Below, in pieces: positions 1 through 9,807 of a stretch of 64,000 bases of DNA. Each line of letters starts with the position of its first letter. Within the stretch, counting starts at the first letter, position 1. This stretch comes from Streptomyces lasiicapitis (lineage in GTDB: Bacteria; Actinomycetota; Actinomycetes; Streptomycetales; Streptomycetaceae), in contig NZ_BMNG01000015.1 in the NCBI RefSeq assembly GCF_014646335.1, positions 62,001-126,000 of the forward strand. The letters are read 5' to 3'. The position numbers and the translations under genes were made by a program. The notes beneath the pieces were generated by a model, which searched no databases, was not told the origin of the DNA, and saw nothing but the letters and a program-made list of their open reading frames with translations.

Positions 1-269
1 TCGGCGCGGTACACCTCGTAGGCGGTGGCCGCGGAGAGCTTGCTCCAGGACAGGGAGACGGCTTCACGGCCGGATGCGACGTGGAAGCTCTCGGGAGCGT
101 CGTAGAGGGGGTTGTCGGGTTGGTCCGGGTCGTCGCCGACACGGCCTGCGGAGCTGGCGGCCGTGGCGGGCGCGGCGGCGTGGGCAGCGCCGGTGAACCC
201 GAGCGCGAGGACGACGACAGCGGCCGCCGAGGCGACGGCTGCGGGTCTGAGACGGTGATGCTTGGACAC
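1..269 (-). CDS. Secreted fibronectin type III-like protein, N-terminal part
   Basis: The gene runs off the left edge, so only the first 89 or so codons are present. It starts with GTG at 269, preceded by an AAAGGGA ribosome-binding site about ten bases upstream. The product opens with a basic stretch (SKHHRLRP), a hydrophobic Ala/Val core and an Ala-x-Ala region, a typical Sec signal peptide. A short acidic linker follows, and then the start of a beta-sandwich module: AVSLSWSKLSAATAYEVYRA is the usual beginning of an Fn3 repeat (L-x-W ... A-x-x-Y-x-V-Y-R). Such modules usually support extracellular binding or separate a catalytic domain from the surface. What follows the Fn3 domain is outside the window, so no enzymatic role can be assigned. 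Confidence 0.7.
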   Translation of the reverse strand, partial: MSKHHRLRPAAVASAAAVVVLALGFTGAAHAAAPATAASSAGRVGDDPDQPDNPLYDAPESFHVASGREAVSLSWSKLSAATAYEVYRA

Positions 270-552
270 GGCTGGCGTTCCCTTTCCGATGGAGCTACGG
301 ACAGGCGTACGTGAGTACAAGGTGCAGTCGTGTGGGGGGAGTTGCTGGTGCTGTGGGGGCAACGAACTGTAGCTGTGTACGACCGGGATGCGGGAGGCGG
401 CGCGCCATGCCGAAGATCCTCTGCGTCGAGCTGAGTGGCGATCAGCGTCGCGACTCGCACACGTTGCCGGCACGGCGTGACCTGACCTGGCATACCCGGT
501 GGCGCTTGGAGCGGTAGGGCAAGTTCAGGGCTCGGATTACGTCGTACCCCTG

Positions 553-576
553 GCCCCACCCCCACAAGGGTGGGGC
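553..576. terminator. GC-rich hairpin in the 478-nt gap before the first serine hydrolase
   Basis: GCCCCACCC (553-561) pairs perfectly with GGGTGGGGC (568-576) over a 6-base loop. There is no T tract, which is common for actinobacterial terminators. The gap 270-747 also holds the divergent promoters of its neighbours. No credible gene was found in it. Confidence 0.4.
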
Positions 577-698
577 TGTCCATACCTCCCGCCAGGGGGG
601 CTCCGTCATGGTCACCCAGCGCACTCCCATGGGTGAATGATCTTGGGCCGGACACACCGTCCGGCCGACCGTTCGACATCACAACACACCTTGCTAGC

Positions 699-712
699 AA
701 GGGAGTTGCCTG
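699..712. promoter_or_regulatory. Perfect 14-bp palindrome upstream of serine hydrolase 1
   Basis: CCTTGCTAGCAAGG is a perfect palindrome ending 35 bases before the ATG at 748, inside the expected 5' leader or promoter. It is a candidate operator. Which protein binds it is unknown; the nearby PucR proteins are the obvious candidates. Confidence 0.4.
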
Positions 713-747
713 CTTCGAACGGCCTCCAAGGCATACGAGGAACCACC

Positions 748-1947
748 ATGACGCAGCTACGAAACTCCGCCTCCACGCGCCGCCGTCTCGCCCTTGGCTC
801 CGTGGCGGCAGTCGCCGCCACGGCGGCACTGGCGATGCCGATGTCCACGGCATGGGCCGCCCAGTCGGACGTCCGAGCGGCCGGTTCCGGCCGGGCGGAC
901 CTCCAGCGGGGCCTGGACGACGTCGTCCGCAAGGACGGACTGGTGGGCGCCGAGGCCACCTTGGTGAACGGTCACGGGAGAAGCTCCGTGCGCAGCGGCA
1001 CCGCCGAACTCGGCACCGACCGACCGGTGCCGCGCCAGGGCTACTTCCGAATGGGCAGCAACACCAAGACCTTCGTCTCGACCGTCGTGCTGCAACTGGT
1101 CGGCGAAGGCCGCATGCGACTCACCGACACCGTCGAGGACTGGCTGCCCGGAGTGGTCAAGGGCAACGGCAACGACGGCAGCCGGATCACCGTGCGCCAA
1201 CTGCTGCAGCACACCAGCGGGCTGCCCGACTACATCCAGCGCCTGCCCATCCTCGACGGAGACCGGTTCCAGAAGCACCGCTTCGACCGCTACCAGCCGC
1301 GCGAACTGGTCGACATGGCCCTGCAGAAGCCGCCCACCTTCAAGCCCGGCAAGGGCTGGAGCTACTCCAACACCGGCTACATACTCGCCGGGATGATCAT
1401 CGAGAAGGTGACGGGCCGTCACTGGAGCGACGAGGTCCGTGCCCGGATCATCGAACCCCTCGGCCTCAAGCACACGTTCTCCGCGGGCACGCGCACCAGT
1501 CTTCCTCGGCCGCACGCCAAGGGCTATCACCAGTTCAAGCCCGGCGCCCCACTGGTCGACAGCACCAGGATGAGTATGACCTGGGGCAGCTCGGCGGGCG
1601 ATCTCATCACCACCTCGAAGGACCTCACGCGCTTCTGGCAGGCCCTGCTCGGCGGCAAGCTGCTGGGGCCCAAGCAGCTGGCGCAGATGCAGAAGACGGT
1701 GCCGACCCCTCAAGAGGGCGACGCGGCGCCCATGAAAGCAGGGCTCGGCATTTTCTGGACACAGCTCAGCTGCGGCGGCGGCGCCTGGGGCCACGGCGGG
1801 ACCACCATCGGTCATCTGAACGCCAACGGCTTCATCGACAAGGGCAAGAAGGGAGTCATCGTGATGCGCTCCACCAACCTGAACAAGGAAGACCGCGACA
1901 AGCGCACAGACCGGCTCGTCGACGCCACCTTGTGCAAGATGAAGTGA
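748..1947 (+). CDS. Secreted serine hydrolase, beta-lactamase class C / DD-carboxypeptidase family
   Basis: A 399-aa penicillin-recognising serine hydrolase. The ATG at 748 is preferred over the upstream in-frame start at 637 because it follows GAGGAACC and begins directly with a signal peptide (RRRLALGSVAAVAATAALA, then AWA-A). All three active-site boxes are present: S104-N-T-K107 (nucleophile and Lys), Y206-S-N208 and H349-G-G351 (the KTG equivalent). The family covers D-Ala-D-Ala carboxypeptidases, D-aminopeptidases, esterases and class C beta-lactamases, which cannot be separated by motif. It is convergent with the peptide-transporter operon and closely similar to the hydrolase at 9808-10923 (for example the shared stretch VRQLLQHTSGLPDY), suggesting that both act on peptides or cell-wall fragments outside the cell. 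Confidence 0.88.
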   Translation: MTQLRNSASTRRRLALGSVAAVAATAALAMPMSTAWAAQSDVRAAGSGRADLQRGLDDVVRKDGLVGAEATLVNGHGRSSVRSGTAELGTDRPVPRQGYFRMGSNTKTFVSTVVLQLVGEGRMRLTDTVEDWLPGVVKGNGNDGSRITVRQLLQHTSGLPDYIQRLPILDGDRFQKHRFDRYQPRELVDMALQKPPTFKPGKGWSYSNTGYILAGMIIEKVTGRHWSDEVRARIIEPLGLKHTFSAGTRTSLPRPHAKGYHQFKPGAPLVDSTRMSMTWGSSAGDLITTSKDLTRFWQALLGGKLLGPKQLAQMQKTVPTPQEGDAAPMKAGLGIFWTQLSCGGGAWGHGGTTIGHLNANGFIDKGKKGVIVMRSTNLNKEDRDKRTDRLVDATLCKMK

Positions 1948-2039
1948 CCGCACGGACCCCTCGCTCCTCCAAACGCCGGCGGCGCTGCTGGGCCCCGTAG
2001 AGCGACTTGTGGAGTGTGGCCTGAGGGGCGGCGGGGTCT

Positions 2040-3629
2040 CTACGGTGGCGTGACACCGCAGAGCCCCGCCAGCGTCCTCAACTGCAGCCACAGAACCAGC
2101 CGTTCATCGGCGTCATCGACGTCGATCCCGAGTTGCCGACCGACCTGCTTCAGGCGGTAGCGGCAGGTGTTGGGATGGACGGAGAGCGCCTTGGCCGCAC
2201 TCGCCACGTCGCAGCTCGCGTCGAACCACGACACCAGGGTGCGGGCGTACTCGGTGCCGTGCTCGGCGTCCGCCGCAAGGACATGCCGCCAGGCACCCAC
2301 GCTCAACTCCCGGCGCTCCCGCATCACTTCGGAGAGCCGCAGCAGCGTCACCCGAGGCCGCACTTCGTCCACCGTGGCCACCGGCAGCGCGTCGTGCAGC
2401 AGCCGCAGGACCACATCCGCGTCCGCACGCGAGTCCGCCACACCACTCAGGTCCGGCACCACCCCGCCGAGCGCCGCCCGCACCGGCACCCGCAGCGACC
2501 GCCCGGCCCGGCGCACGATGTCCTGCGCCAACTGCCGGTGCTGCTGGTGGACCGTCACCGTCTCCCGCTCCCGCGGCCCGCGCGCCCCGGGCACAGACAG
2601 CAACGCGTACACCACCCCGTCCAGGAGCACACACGCGTGCCGCCCGTTGCGGGCCTCGCACTGCAGGCGTACGACGTCGAGGAGCCGGAGGGAGGTGCGC
2701 TCGGTGTCCGGCGCGCTCGCCGCGAAGTCCAGCATGAACGCGGCCACGCGGACCGCGTCGAGGCCCAGGCGGTGCGCCGCCGCCGAGGCGTCCGCCGAAC
2801 CGTCGAGCAACCGGCGCAGCAGGTCGGTGTTCTGATGGCGGGTCAGTTCCTGGGCCGCGCGGGCGCGCAGCAGGAGCAGCGCCGCCGTGGACGCGCCCTG
2901 GGTCAGGGTGTCCTCGGCGTCCGGCGCGTGCGTACCGCCGTCGACCACCCAGATCGAGCCGAGGGTCTCCCCACCGGCCCGCACCGCGATGGCGAGCCGG
3001 GGCAGGTCGCCCGCGGTGAGCGGGGGCAGCCGCACCGGCCCGAGCGAGGCGAACACCGACCGGTACTGTTCCGAGTTCTCCGGGCTGCCGGGGACCTGAA
3101 GACCGAGGATGCCCTGGCGGCGGCCCTCGTCGACCGGTTGGCCGGGGACGGTGGAGTAGGCCAGGATCCGCTGGCGCGGGTCCTCCAAGGTGGTCGCCCC
3201 GCCGGTCGCCGCCGCGATCGCGTCGGCCAGCGCGAACAGGTCCGCGAGACCACCGCCCTGAGCGGGCTGGCCGCCGATCGCCGATGCCAGCATCAGGTGC
3301 ACGTGGTGCCACGCCGTGTCCTCGTCGATGGCCAGCGCCGCCACACCGTGTGCCTCGGCCTCGCCGGGGAGGCCCGGCGGCACGTCCGTGCCCCGCACCA
3401 CGACCCCGGTCATCCCGGCTTCCGCCGCGGCCCGCAGCAGCGGCCCGGCGTCGGCCGCCCGCACGCCGACCGCGAGCAGCAGGGCGCCGGGCGCATGGGC
3501 CAGCGGGACGTGCGCGTCGTACAACAGCACCTCGGTGACCGGGACGTCAGGTCCGGCGGGCGTGGTGTGCAGCCGCAGGGGCGGGCTGCCGACGACGTCG
3601 ATCAGGTCGCCGAGGGTGAAGGCGTCCAT
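2040..3629 (-). CDS. PucR-family transcriptional regulator 1
   Basis: A 529-aa regulator with PucR architecture: an N-terminal PucR-type sensory domain (about residues 1-130), a central GGDEF-like/CdaR-type region, and a C-terminal helix-turn-helix of the HTH_30 type (AAKALSVHPNTCRYRLKQVG, about residues 480-500). The ATG at 3629 has GAGGAG seven bases upstream. It lies 9 nt behind the dppF-like ATPase gene, so it is probably the last gene of the transporter operon. PucR-type regulators usually control catabolic or transport genes in response to a small molecule; the ligand here is not predictable. It is a clear paralogue of the regulator at 11130-12818 (same domain order and matching stretches such as EDPxxRILAYSTxPGQ). 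Confidence 0.9.
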   Translation of the reverse strand: MDAFTLGDLIDVVGSPPLRLHTTPAGPDVPVTEVLLYDAHVPLAHAPGALLLAVGVRAADAGPLLRAAAEAGMTGVVVRGTDVPPGLPGEAEAHGVAALAIDEDTAWHHVHLMLASAIGGQPAQGGGLADLFALADAIAAATGGATTLEDPRQRILAYSTVPGQPVDEGRRQGILGLQVPGSPENSEQYRSVFASLGPVRLPPLTAGDLPRLAIAVRAGGETLGSIWVVDGGTHAPDAEDTLTQGASTAALLLLRARAAQELTRHQNTDLLRRLLDGSADASAAAHRLGLDAVRVAAFMLDFAASAPDTERTSLRLLDVVRLQCEARNGRHACVLLDGVVYALLSVPGARGPRERETVTVHQQHRQLAQDIVRRAGRSLRVPVRAALGGVVPDLSGVADSRADADVVLRLLHDALPVATVDEVRPRVTLLRLSEVMRERRELSVGAWRHVLAADAEHGTEYARTLVSWFDASCDVASAAKALSVHPNTCRYRLKQVGRQLGIDVDDADERLVLWLQLRTLAGLCGVTPP

Positions 3630-3638
3630 GGGTGCTCC

Positions 3639-4781
3639 TCACCGCATCGGCTCGGATCCGGCCGGGTCCCCGGTCCACAGCCGCTCGAAGGCCTCTTTCG
3701 TGGCCGTGAGCAGCGCGGCGTCCGGGGGAGCCGGGTCGTCGACGTTCTCCGGATGGTGGCAGGCCACCTGCCGGCCGTGCCGCACCTCAAGGAGTGGCGG
3801 CTCGGTCGTCCCGCAGAGCTCCGTGGCCTTCCAGCACCGCGTGTGGAAGCGGCAGCCGCTCGGCGGAGAGATCGGCGAGGGCACGTCGCCGTTGAGGAGG
3901 ATGCGCCCGCTCTTGGCGTTCTTGCGCCGGGGGTCGGGGATCGGGACGGCCGACATCAGTGCCTTGGTGTACGGGTGCATCGGCGCCCTGTAGAGCGAGT
4001 CACGGTCGGCCAGCTCGACGATCTTGCCGAGGTACATCACCGCGATCCGGTCCGAGACGTGCCGGACGACCGAGAGGTCGTGCGCGATGATCACGTAGGT
4101 CAGGCCCAGCTCCTGCTGGAGGTCGTCCAGGAGGTTGACGACCTGCGCCTGGATCGACACGTCGAGGGCGGAGACCGGCTCGTCGGCGACCACGAGTTTC
4201 GGGTTGAGCGCGAGTGCGCGGGCGATGCCGACGCGCTGGCGCTGACCGCCGGAGAACTCGTGCGGATAGCGGTTGTAGTGCTCGGGGTTGAGACCCACGA
4301 CCGACAGGAGTCGCTGCACCTCCTTCCTGACGCCGCCCGCGGGCGAGACGCGCTGCAGCCTGAAGGGGGCGCCGACGATCGTGCCGATGGTGTGGCGCGG
4401 GTTCAGCGAGGAGTAGGGGTCCTGGAAGATCATCTGTACGTCGCGGCGCAGCGGCCGCATGGCGCCGACGCCGAGGTGCGTGATGTCCCTGCCCTCGAAC
4501 TCGACCGTCCCGGCGCTGGGTTCGAGCAGCCGCGTGATCAGCCTGCCCATCGTCGACTTGCCGCACCCGGACTCGCCGACGACGCCCAGCGTCTCACCCG
4601 GCCAGACCTCGAAGTCCAGCTCGTCGACCGCGCGCACGGCGCCGGCCTGCCGCTGGAAGAGGCCCTTCTTGATCGGGAAGTGCTTCCGCAGTCCCGTCAC
4701 CTTCAGCAGGGCTTCACCGTCGTGCTTCTTGGCAGGGACGAGGGCGGGGGAGGGGCCGTCGCTCCGCTCGGAAATCGTCAT
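3639..4781 (-). CDS. Oligopeptide ABC transporter ATP-binding protein (DppF/OppF type)
   Basis: A 380-aa cytoplasmic ATPase that with DppD-like 4804-5841 powers the peptide importer. Walker A is GESGCGKST (residues 69-77), the signature is LSGGQ-like (FSGGQRQRVGIARAL) and Walker B is LVVADEPVSALD. After the nucleotide-binding domain comes the oligopeptide/dipeptide C-terminal extension with the Cys-rich segment (SGCRFHTRCW ... CHHPEN) found in peptide-transport ATPases, where several coordinate an Fe-S cluster. Gene order and 22-nt spacing to the preceding ATPase gene support cotranscription. Confidence 0.93.
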   Translation of the reverse strand: MTISERSDGPSPALVPAKKHDGEALLKVTGLRKHFPIKKGLFQRQAGAVRAVDELDFEVWPGETLGVVGESGCGKSTMGRLITRLLEPSAGTVEFEGRDITHLGVGAMRPLRRDVQMIFQDPYSSLNPRHTIGTIVGAPFRLQRVSPAGGVRKEVQRLLSVVGLNPEHYNRYPHEFSGGQRQRVGIARALALNPKLVVADEPVSALDVSIQAQVVNLLDDLQQELGLTYVIIAHDLSVVRHVSDRIAVMYLGKIVELADRDSLYRAPMHPYTKALMSAVPIPDPRRKNAKSGRILLNGDVPSPISPPSGCRFHTRCWKATELCGTTEPPLLEVRHGRQVACHHPENVDDPAPPDAALLTATKEAFERLWTGDPAGSEPMR

Positions 4782-4803
4782 GGCTGCGTCCTCGGTTTCT
4801 CGC

Positions 4804-5837
4804 TCACAGCTTCGGCGCGATCTCTTCGGCCCAGATGCGCTTCTGCTGCTCGGCCGACATGTGGCAGGCGGCCCAGTGCCGCCCGCCGACCTCGGTCAGC
4901 TCGGGGCGGACCGTGCGGGTGACGTCGTCCTTGGGGACGTCGGCGTACGGGCAGCGCGGGTTGAAGGCGCAGCCGGACGGGCGGTTGATGAGGGAGGGCG
5001 GGGAGCCCTTGACCGGGATGAGGCGTTCCTGCTGGTCGCGGTCGAGCCGCGGCATCGAGCCGAGCAGGCCCCAGGTGTAGGGGTGCCGGGGCTCGTGGAA
5101 CAGCTCGTCCGCCGGGCCGCGCTCGACGCAGCGGCCGCCGTACATCACCAGGATGTCGTCGGCCAGCTCGGCGACGACACCCAGATCGTGGGTGATGATG
5201 ACGACCGCGGAGCCGAACTCCCGCTGCAGGTCGCGGATCAGGTCCAGGATCTGTGCCTGCACCGTCACGTCCAGGGCGGTGGTCGGCTCGTCCGCGATGA
5301 GCAGCTCGGGGTTGTTGACCAGCGACATCGCGATCATCGCGCGCTGGCGCATGCCGCCGGAGAACTCGTGCGGGTAACTGTCCACCCGCTTGTCCGGCTG
5401 CGGGATGCCGACCCGGTCGAGCATCTCGACCGCCCTCCTGCGAGCGGCCTTCGCCCCGACGTCGTGGTGGATCCGGTACGCCTCCACGATCTGCTTGCCG
5501 ATCGTGTAGTACGGATGCAGCGCGGACAGCGGGTCCTGGAAGATCATGGCCATCTCGCGCCCGCGGAGTCTGCGTACGTGGTCGGGGTCGGCCGCAAGCA
5601 GTTCGGTGCCGTCCAGCCAGATCTCGCCCGATATCCGCGCCTTGCGCTTGCCGTACTGGCCGGCGGTGTGCAGGCCCATGACGGCGAGCGAGGTCACCGA
5701 CTTGCCGGAGCCGGACTCGCCCACGATGCCGAGGGTCTGGCCCTTCTCCAACTGGAAGCTGAGCCCGTCGACGGACTTCACCAGGCCGTCGTCGGTGGGG
5801 AAGTGCACCTTGAGGTCGCGCACGTCCAGGAAGGCTG

Positions 5838-5841
<4 letters not shown>
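4804..5841 (-). CDS. Oligopeptide ABC transporter ATP-binding protein (DppD/OppD type)
   Basis: A 345-aa ATPase. The start is the ATG at 5841, which overlaps the stop of the permease gene in an ATGA arrangement, implying translational coupling; longer in-frame readings upstream lie inside the permease gene and are not real. Walker A is GESGSGKS (about residues 41-48), followed by a Q-loop (IFQDPLSALHP), the signature FSGGMRQRAMIAMSL and Walker B LLIADEPTTALDV. The C-terminus carries the peptide-transporter extension (SGCAFNPRCPYA). It is the partner of the DppF-like ATPase; a heterodimeric ATPase pair is standard for peptide importers. Confidence 0.93.
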
Positions 5842-6836
<995 letters not shown>

Positions 6837-6839
6837 GAC

Positions 6840-8615
6840 TCAGCTCGCGTTCTTCAGGCCGAGGTTGACGAAGTCGTACATACCGCTGTAGCCGTCGGTG
6901 GTGTACGCGTTCGTCAGCTTCGGGGAGCGCCAGTTGAGGAACTTCTCGAAGGTGAAGGGCAGGTAGTACGCGCCCTCCATCACCTTGTGGTTGATCTCCT
7001 TGGCGATCCTGGCCTGCCCGCCCTCGTCGAGCTCCTTCACGTAGGAGTCGAAGAGTCCGTCGATCGACTTGTCCTTGATCAGGGCGAAGTTGTTGTTGCC
7101 GCTCTGAAGGATGTACTTGCTGCTCCACAGCGGCAGACCGAAGCCCTGGACCGTGCCGAAGTCCGGCGCCCAGCCGTCGATGACGATGCCGTACTTCTTC
7201 TTCTTGACGTTGGCGGGGCTGCCGACGATGCCGGCGGTCTGCGCGCCGTCGTACTGGTCGATCTCGGCCCGGATGCCGATCTTCTTCAGCGATGCCTGGA
7301 GGGACTCGGCGGTGGCGACCTCCACCTGCTTGTTGTTGCGCACCGCGATGGTGGTCCGGAAGCCGTTGGGTCGACCGCAGGCCTTGAGCTCTTCCTTGGC
7401 CTTCTCGACGTTGCCCTTCTTGCCGGCGGCCCCGGCGATCCCGTACGGGTCGTACTTCTGCCCCTCGGCGCCCGGCACGGACGGCGGGAGCATGTTGGTG
7501 GCGATGTCACCACCGGCGAGCGGGCCACCGCGCGCGTTCTGCAGCGAGACGTGGTCCGCACCGTGGATCACGGCCTTGCGGCAGTGGATGTTGTCGAACG
7601 GCGGCACGCTCCGCGGGAAGACCGCGTAACGGATGTAGCTGGTGAGCGGGTTGTCCAGGTTGCCCTTGTGCTGCTTGAGGGCGGTGGTGCGGCCCTGCGG
7701 CGACGGACCGGTCTGGTTGAGGTCCAGATGGAAGTCGCCGTTGATCAGGCGCTGGTCCATGTCATTGGCGTTCGCGAAGAACTTGGCGCTGATGGTGTCC
7801 GGGTACGCCCTGCGGATCGGGTCCGAGGCGGACGCCCACTTCGTGTTGCGGACCAGCTTCAGGCTCTTGCCCGGCGCGTACGACGCGAACTTGTACGGGC
7901 CGCTCGAGAACGGCTTGAGGGCGTACTTGGACTTGGTGTCCTTGTCCTGGCGCACCGGGGAGGCCGACGGTGTCGCGAGCATCTGCGCGAAGTCGCTGTT
8001 GGCCCGCGGCAGGTGGAAGACGATCGTCTTGTCGTCGGGCGTCTCGATCGACTTCAGACCCAGTCTGTCGGCGGACTTGTCCTTGTAGGGGCCCGGGTAC
8101 TCGCCGTCGGGGTCGAGGACGTCCTTGAGGTAGACCGGACCACCGGACAGCACGTCCTGCGCCCACTGGCGCTCGATGCCGTACTTGATGTCCTTGGAGG
8201 TGATGGGCTTGCCGTCCTCCCAGGTGATCTTGTCGCGCAGCTCGAAGGTGTAGGTCTTGCCGTTGTTCGAGATCTTGCCGGCGTTCGTGGCGAGATCCGG
8301 CGTCAGTTCCGCGCCGGCCTTGCCGGGCTCGGTCTTGTACGACAGCAACTGGCGGCTGTAGTAACGCATGAAGTTCCAGGCGAAGCCGTAGTAGCCGCGC
8401 GTGGTGTCCCAGGAGTCGGCGTCCTGGGAACCGGCGAACTTCAGCTCACCGCCCTTCTTGGTACTGGCGTTGAGGACCTTGTTGTTCGCGGCGTCGTAGC
8501 CGGCCGCGTCCTCCTTGTCGTCGCCGCACGCCGCCGTGGTCAGCAGGGCGGCGGTCACCGCGGCAGCGGCCAGGGTCTGCTTGCGCCGCCCTGGTATGCG
8601 TTGGGTAGTCACCAT
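6840..8615 (-). CDS. Peptide ABC transporter substrate-binding lipoprotein
   Basis: A 591-aa solute-binding protein of the SBP_bac_5 (DppA/OppA) family. The ATG at 8615 is chosen because GGAGG stands eight bases upstream and the protein begins directly with a lipoprotein signal: RRKQ, a hydrophobic core, and the lipobox TTAAC, with Cys as the lipidated residue. The mature protein shows the family landmarks (WDTTRGYYGFAW, a charged LELRDKITWEDGKPIT-like motif, PFSSGPYKF). It would capture peptides outside the membrane and pass them to the two permeases. The gene order permease C, binding protein, permease B, ATPases is a rearranged form of the usual dppABCDF. Confidence 0.92.
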   Translation of the reverse strand: MVTTQRIPGRRKQTLAAAAVTAALLTTAACGDDKEDAAGYDAANNKVLNASTKKGGELKFAGSQDADSWDTTRGYYGFAWNFMRYYSRQLLSYKTEPGKAGAELTPDLATNAGKISNNGKTYTFELRDKITWEDGKPITSKDIKYGIERQWAQDVLSGGPVYLKDVLDPDGEYPGPYKDKSADRLGLKSIETPDDKTIVFHLPRANSDFAQMLATPSASPVRQDKDTKSKYALKPFSSGPYKFASYAPGKSLKLVRNTKWASASDPIRRAYPDTISAKFFANANDMDQRLINGDFHLDLNQTGPSPQGRTTALKQHKGNLDNPLTSYIRYAVFPRSVPPFDNIHCRKAVIHGADHVSLQNARGGPLAGGDIATNMLPPSVPGAEGQKYDPYGIAGAAGKKGNVEKAKEELKACGRPNGFRTTIAVRNNKQVEVATAESLQASLKKIGIRAEIDQYDGAQTAGIVGSPANVKKKKYGIVIDGWAPDFGTVQGFGLPLWSSKYILQSGNNNFALIKDKSIDGLFDSYVKELDEGGQARIAKEINHKVMEGAYYLPFTFEKFLNWRSPKLTNAYTTDGYSGMYDFVNLGLKNAS

Positions 8616-8681
8616 CTCGGATCCTCCGGAATTGAGGTGAAACACCGTGTGAGTGCCACGGGCCGCTGAGGGCACCGCAGT

Positions 8682-9713
8682 TCAGCGGGAGCCCTTCGGG
8701 TCCAGCGCGTCCCGCACGCCGTCGCCGAGGAGATTGAAGGCAAGGACCGTGATGAAGATCGCCATGCCGGGCACGACCATGTACATGGGGTCCGAGTCGT
8801 AGTAGTCGATCGCCCTCGAGAGCATCTGACCCCAGGAGGCCGTGGGTGGTTTGACGCCCACGCCCAGGAAGCTGAGTGCCGCTTCGGTGAGGATGTTGGT
8901 GGGGATCATCATCGTCGTGTACACGATGATCGGTGCGACGAGGTTGGGCAGCAGTTCCTTGAAGAGGATGTAGAAGCGCCCGGCGCCCAGTGACCTGGCT
9001 GCTTCGACGTACTCCCGCGTCCGCAGGGAGAGGGCCTGGCCGCGCACCACGCGTCCGATGTAGGGCCAGCCGAAGAAGCCGATGACCAGGATCATCACGA
9101 AGACGCGCACGCTCGATCCGGTAAGGCCCAGCATGTCGTTGGGCATGACGGAGACCAGCGCGATGATGAAGAGCAGTTGCGGGAAGGCGAGAAGGCCGTC
9201 CATGACGCGGCTGATGACCGTGTCCACCCAGCCGCCGAAGAAGCCCGCCAGGATGCCGAGGACGGTGCCCAGGACGACCGCGACCACGGCCGAAAGGAAG
9301 CCGACGAGCAGCGAGATCCGGGCGCCGTACAGGATGCGGGCGAAGATGTCGCGGCCGTTGACCGGCTCGACGCCCAGGAGATGGTCGCCGCTGATACCGC
9401 CCAGGGAGCCGGTCGGGGTGCCGAACAGCGGGTTGATCAGGTCCTCGTGGTGGGTCTCGGGGTCCTGGCCGACCAGGCCGGCGAGCACCGGGGCGAGCAG
9501 GGCCACGACGATGAGGAACAGGACGACGACGCCGCCCGCGAGAGCGAGCCTGTCGCTCTTGAGGCGCTCCCAGGCGATCCGCCCCAGGGAGCGCCCCTGA
9601 ACGGATGTGCCGTCCGCGGCGCCGTCCTTGGTGCCGTCCGAGCTGAACACCGCCGTCTCTTCGGGCATGTGGGGGGCTGCCTCAACGGATGGCTCGGGAA
9701 ATGGCGTTTTCAT
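8682..9713 (-). CDS. Peptide ABC transporter permease (DppC/OppC type)
   Basis: A 343-aa permease. The ATG at 9713 is preferred over a TTG two codons upstream because GAGAGGGG lies at normal distance from the ATG. A long cytoplasmic, acidic N-tail (about 45 residues) precedes the N-terminal TM domain typical of DppC/OppC (WERLKSDRLALAGGVVV). After the outer loop (GTPTGSLGGISGDHLLG) come five helices and the EAA loop (REYVEAARSLGAGRFYIL). The C-terminus LLGDGVRDALDPKGSR is diagnostic. It is the first transporter gene on the minus strand; 94 nt separate it from the upstream serine hydrolase gene, which may share its promoter. Confidence 0.92.
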   Translation of the reverse strand: MKTPFPEPSVEAAPHMPEETAVFSSDGTKDGAADGTSVQGRSLGRIAWERLKSDRLALAGGVVVLFLIVVALLAPVLAGLVGQDPETHHEDLINPLFGTPTGSLGGISGDHLLGVEPVNGRDIFARILYGARISLLVGFLSAVVAVVLGTVLGILAGFFGGWVDTVISRVMDGLLAFPQLLFIIALVSVMPNDMLGLTGSSVRVFVMILVIGFFGWPYIGRVVRGQALSLRTREYVEAARSLGAGRFYILFKELLPNLVAPIIVYTTMMIPTNILTEAALSFLGVGVKPPTASWGQMLSRAIDYYDSDPMYMVVPGMAIFITVLAFNLLGDGVRDALDPKGSR

Positions 9714-9807
9714 GGGCAAGGGCCCCTCTCAACCGGCGTTGGCGGGAGTTCTGGTAAACCTGGCCGGTACACGCTTTCCTTGCGCCACCGAATAGGGCAG
9801 AGACCGG

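Noticed and set aside
1995..2045. CCGTAGAG/CTCTACGG inverted repeat between hydrolase 1 and PucR 1
   Set aside because: The 35-nt spacing makes a stable terminator stem unlikely and one arm lies in the PucR coding end.
2133..4922. Long plus-strand open frame across PucR 1 and dppF
   Set aside because: It is antisense to two well-supported genes and has low-complexity Arg/Gly/His composition typical of shadow frames in GC-rich DNA.
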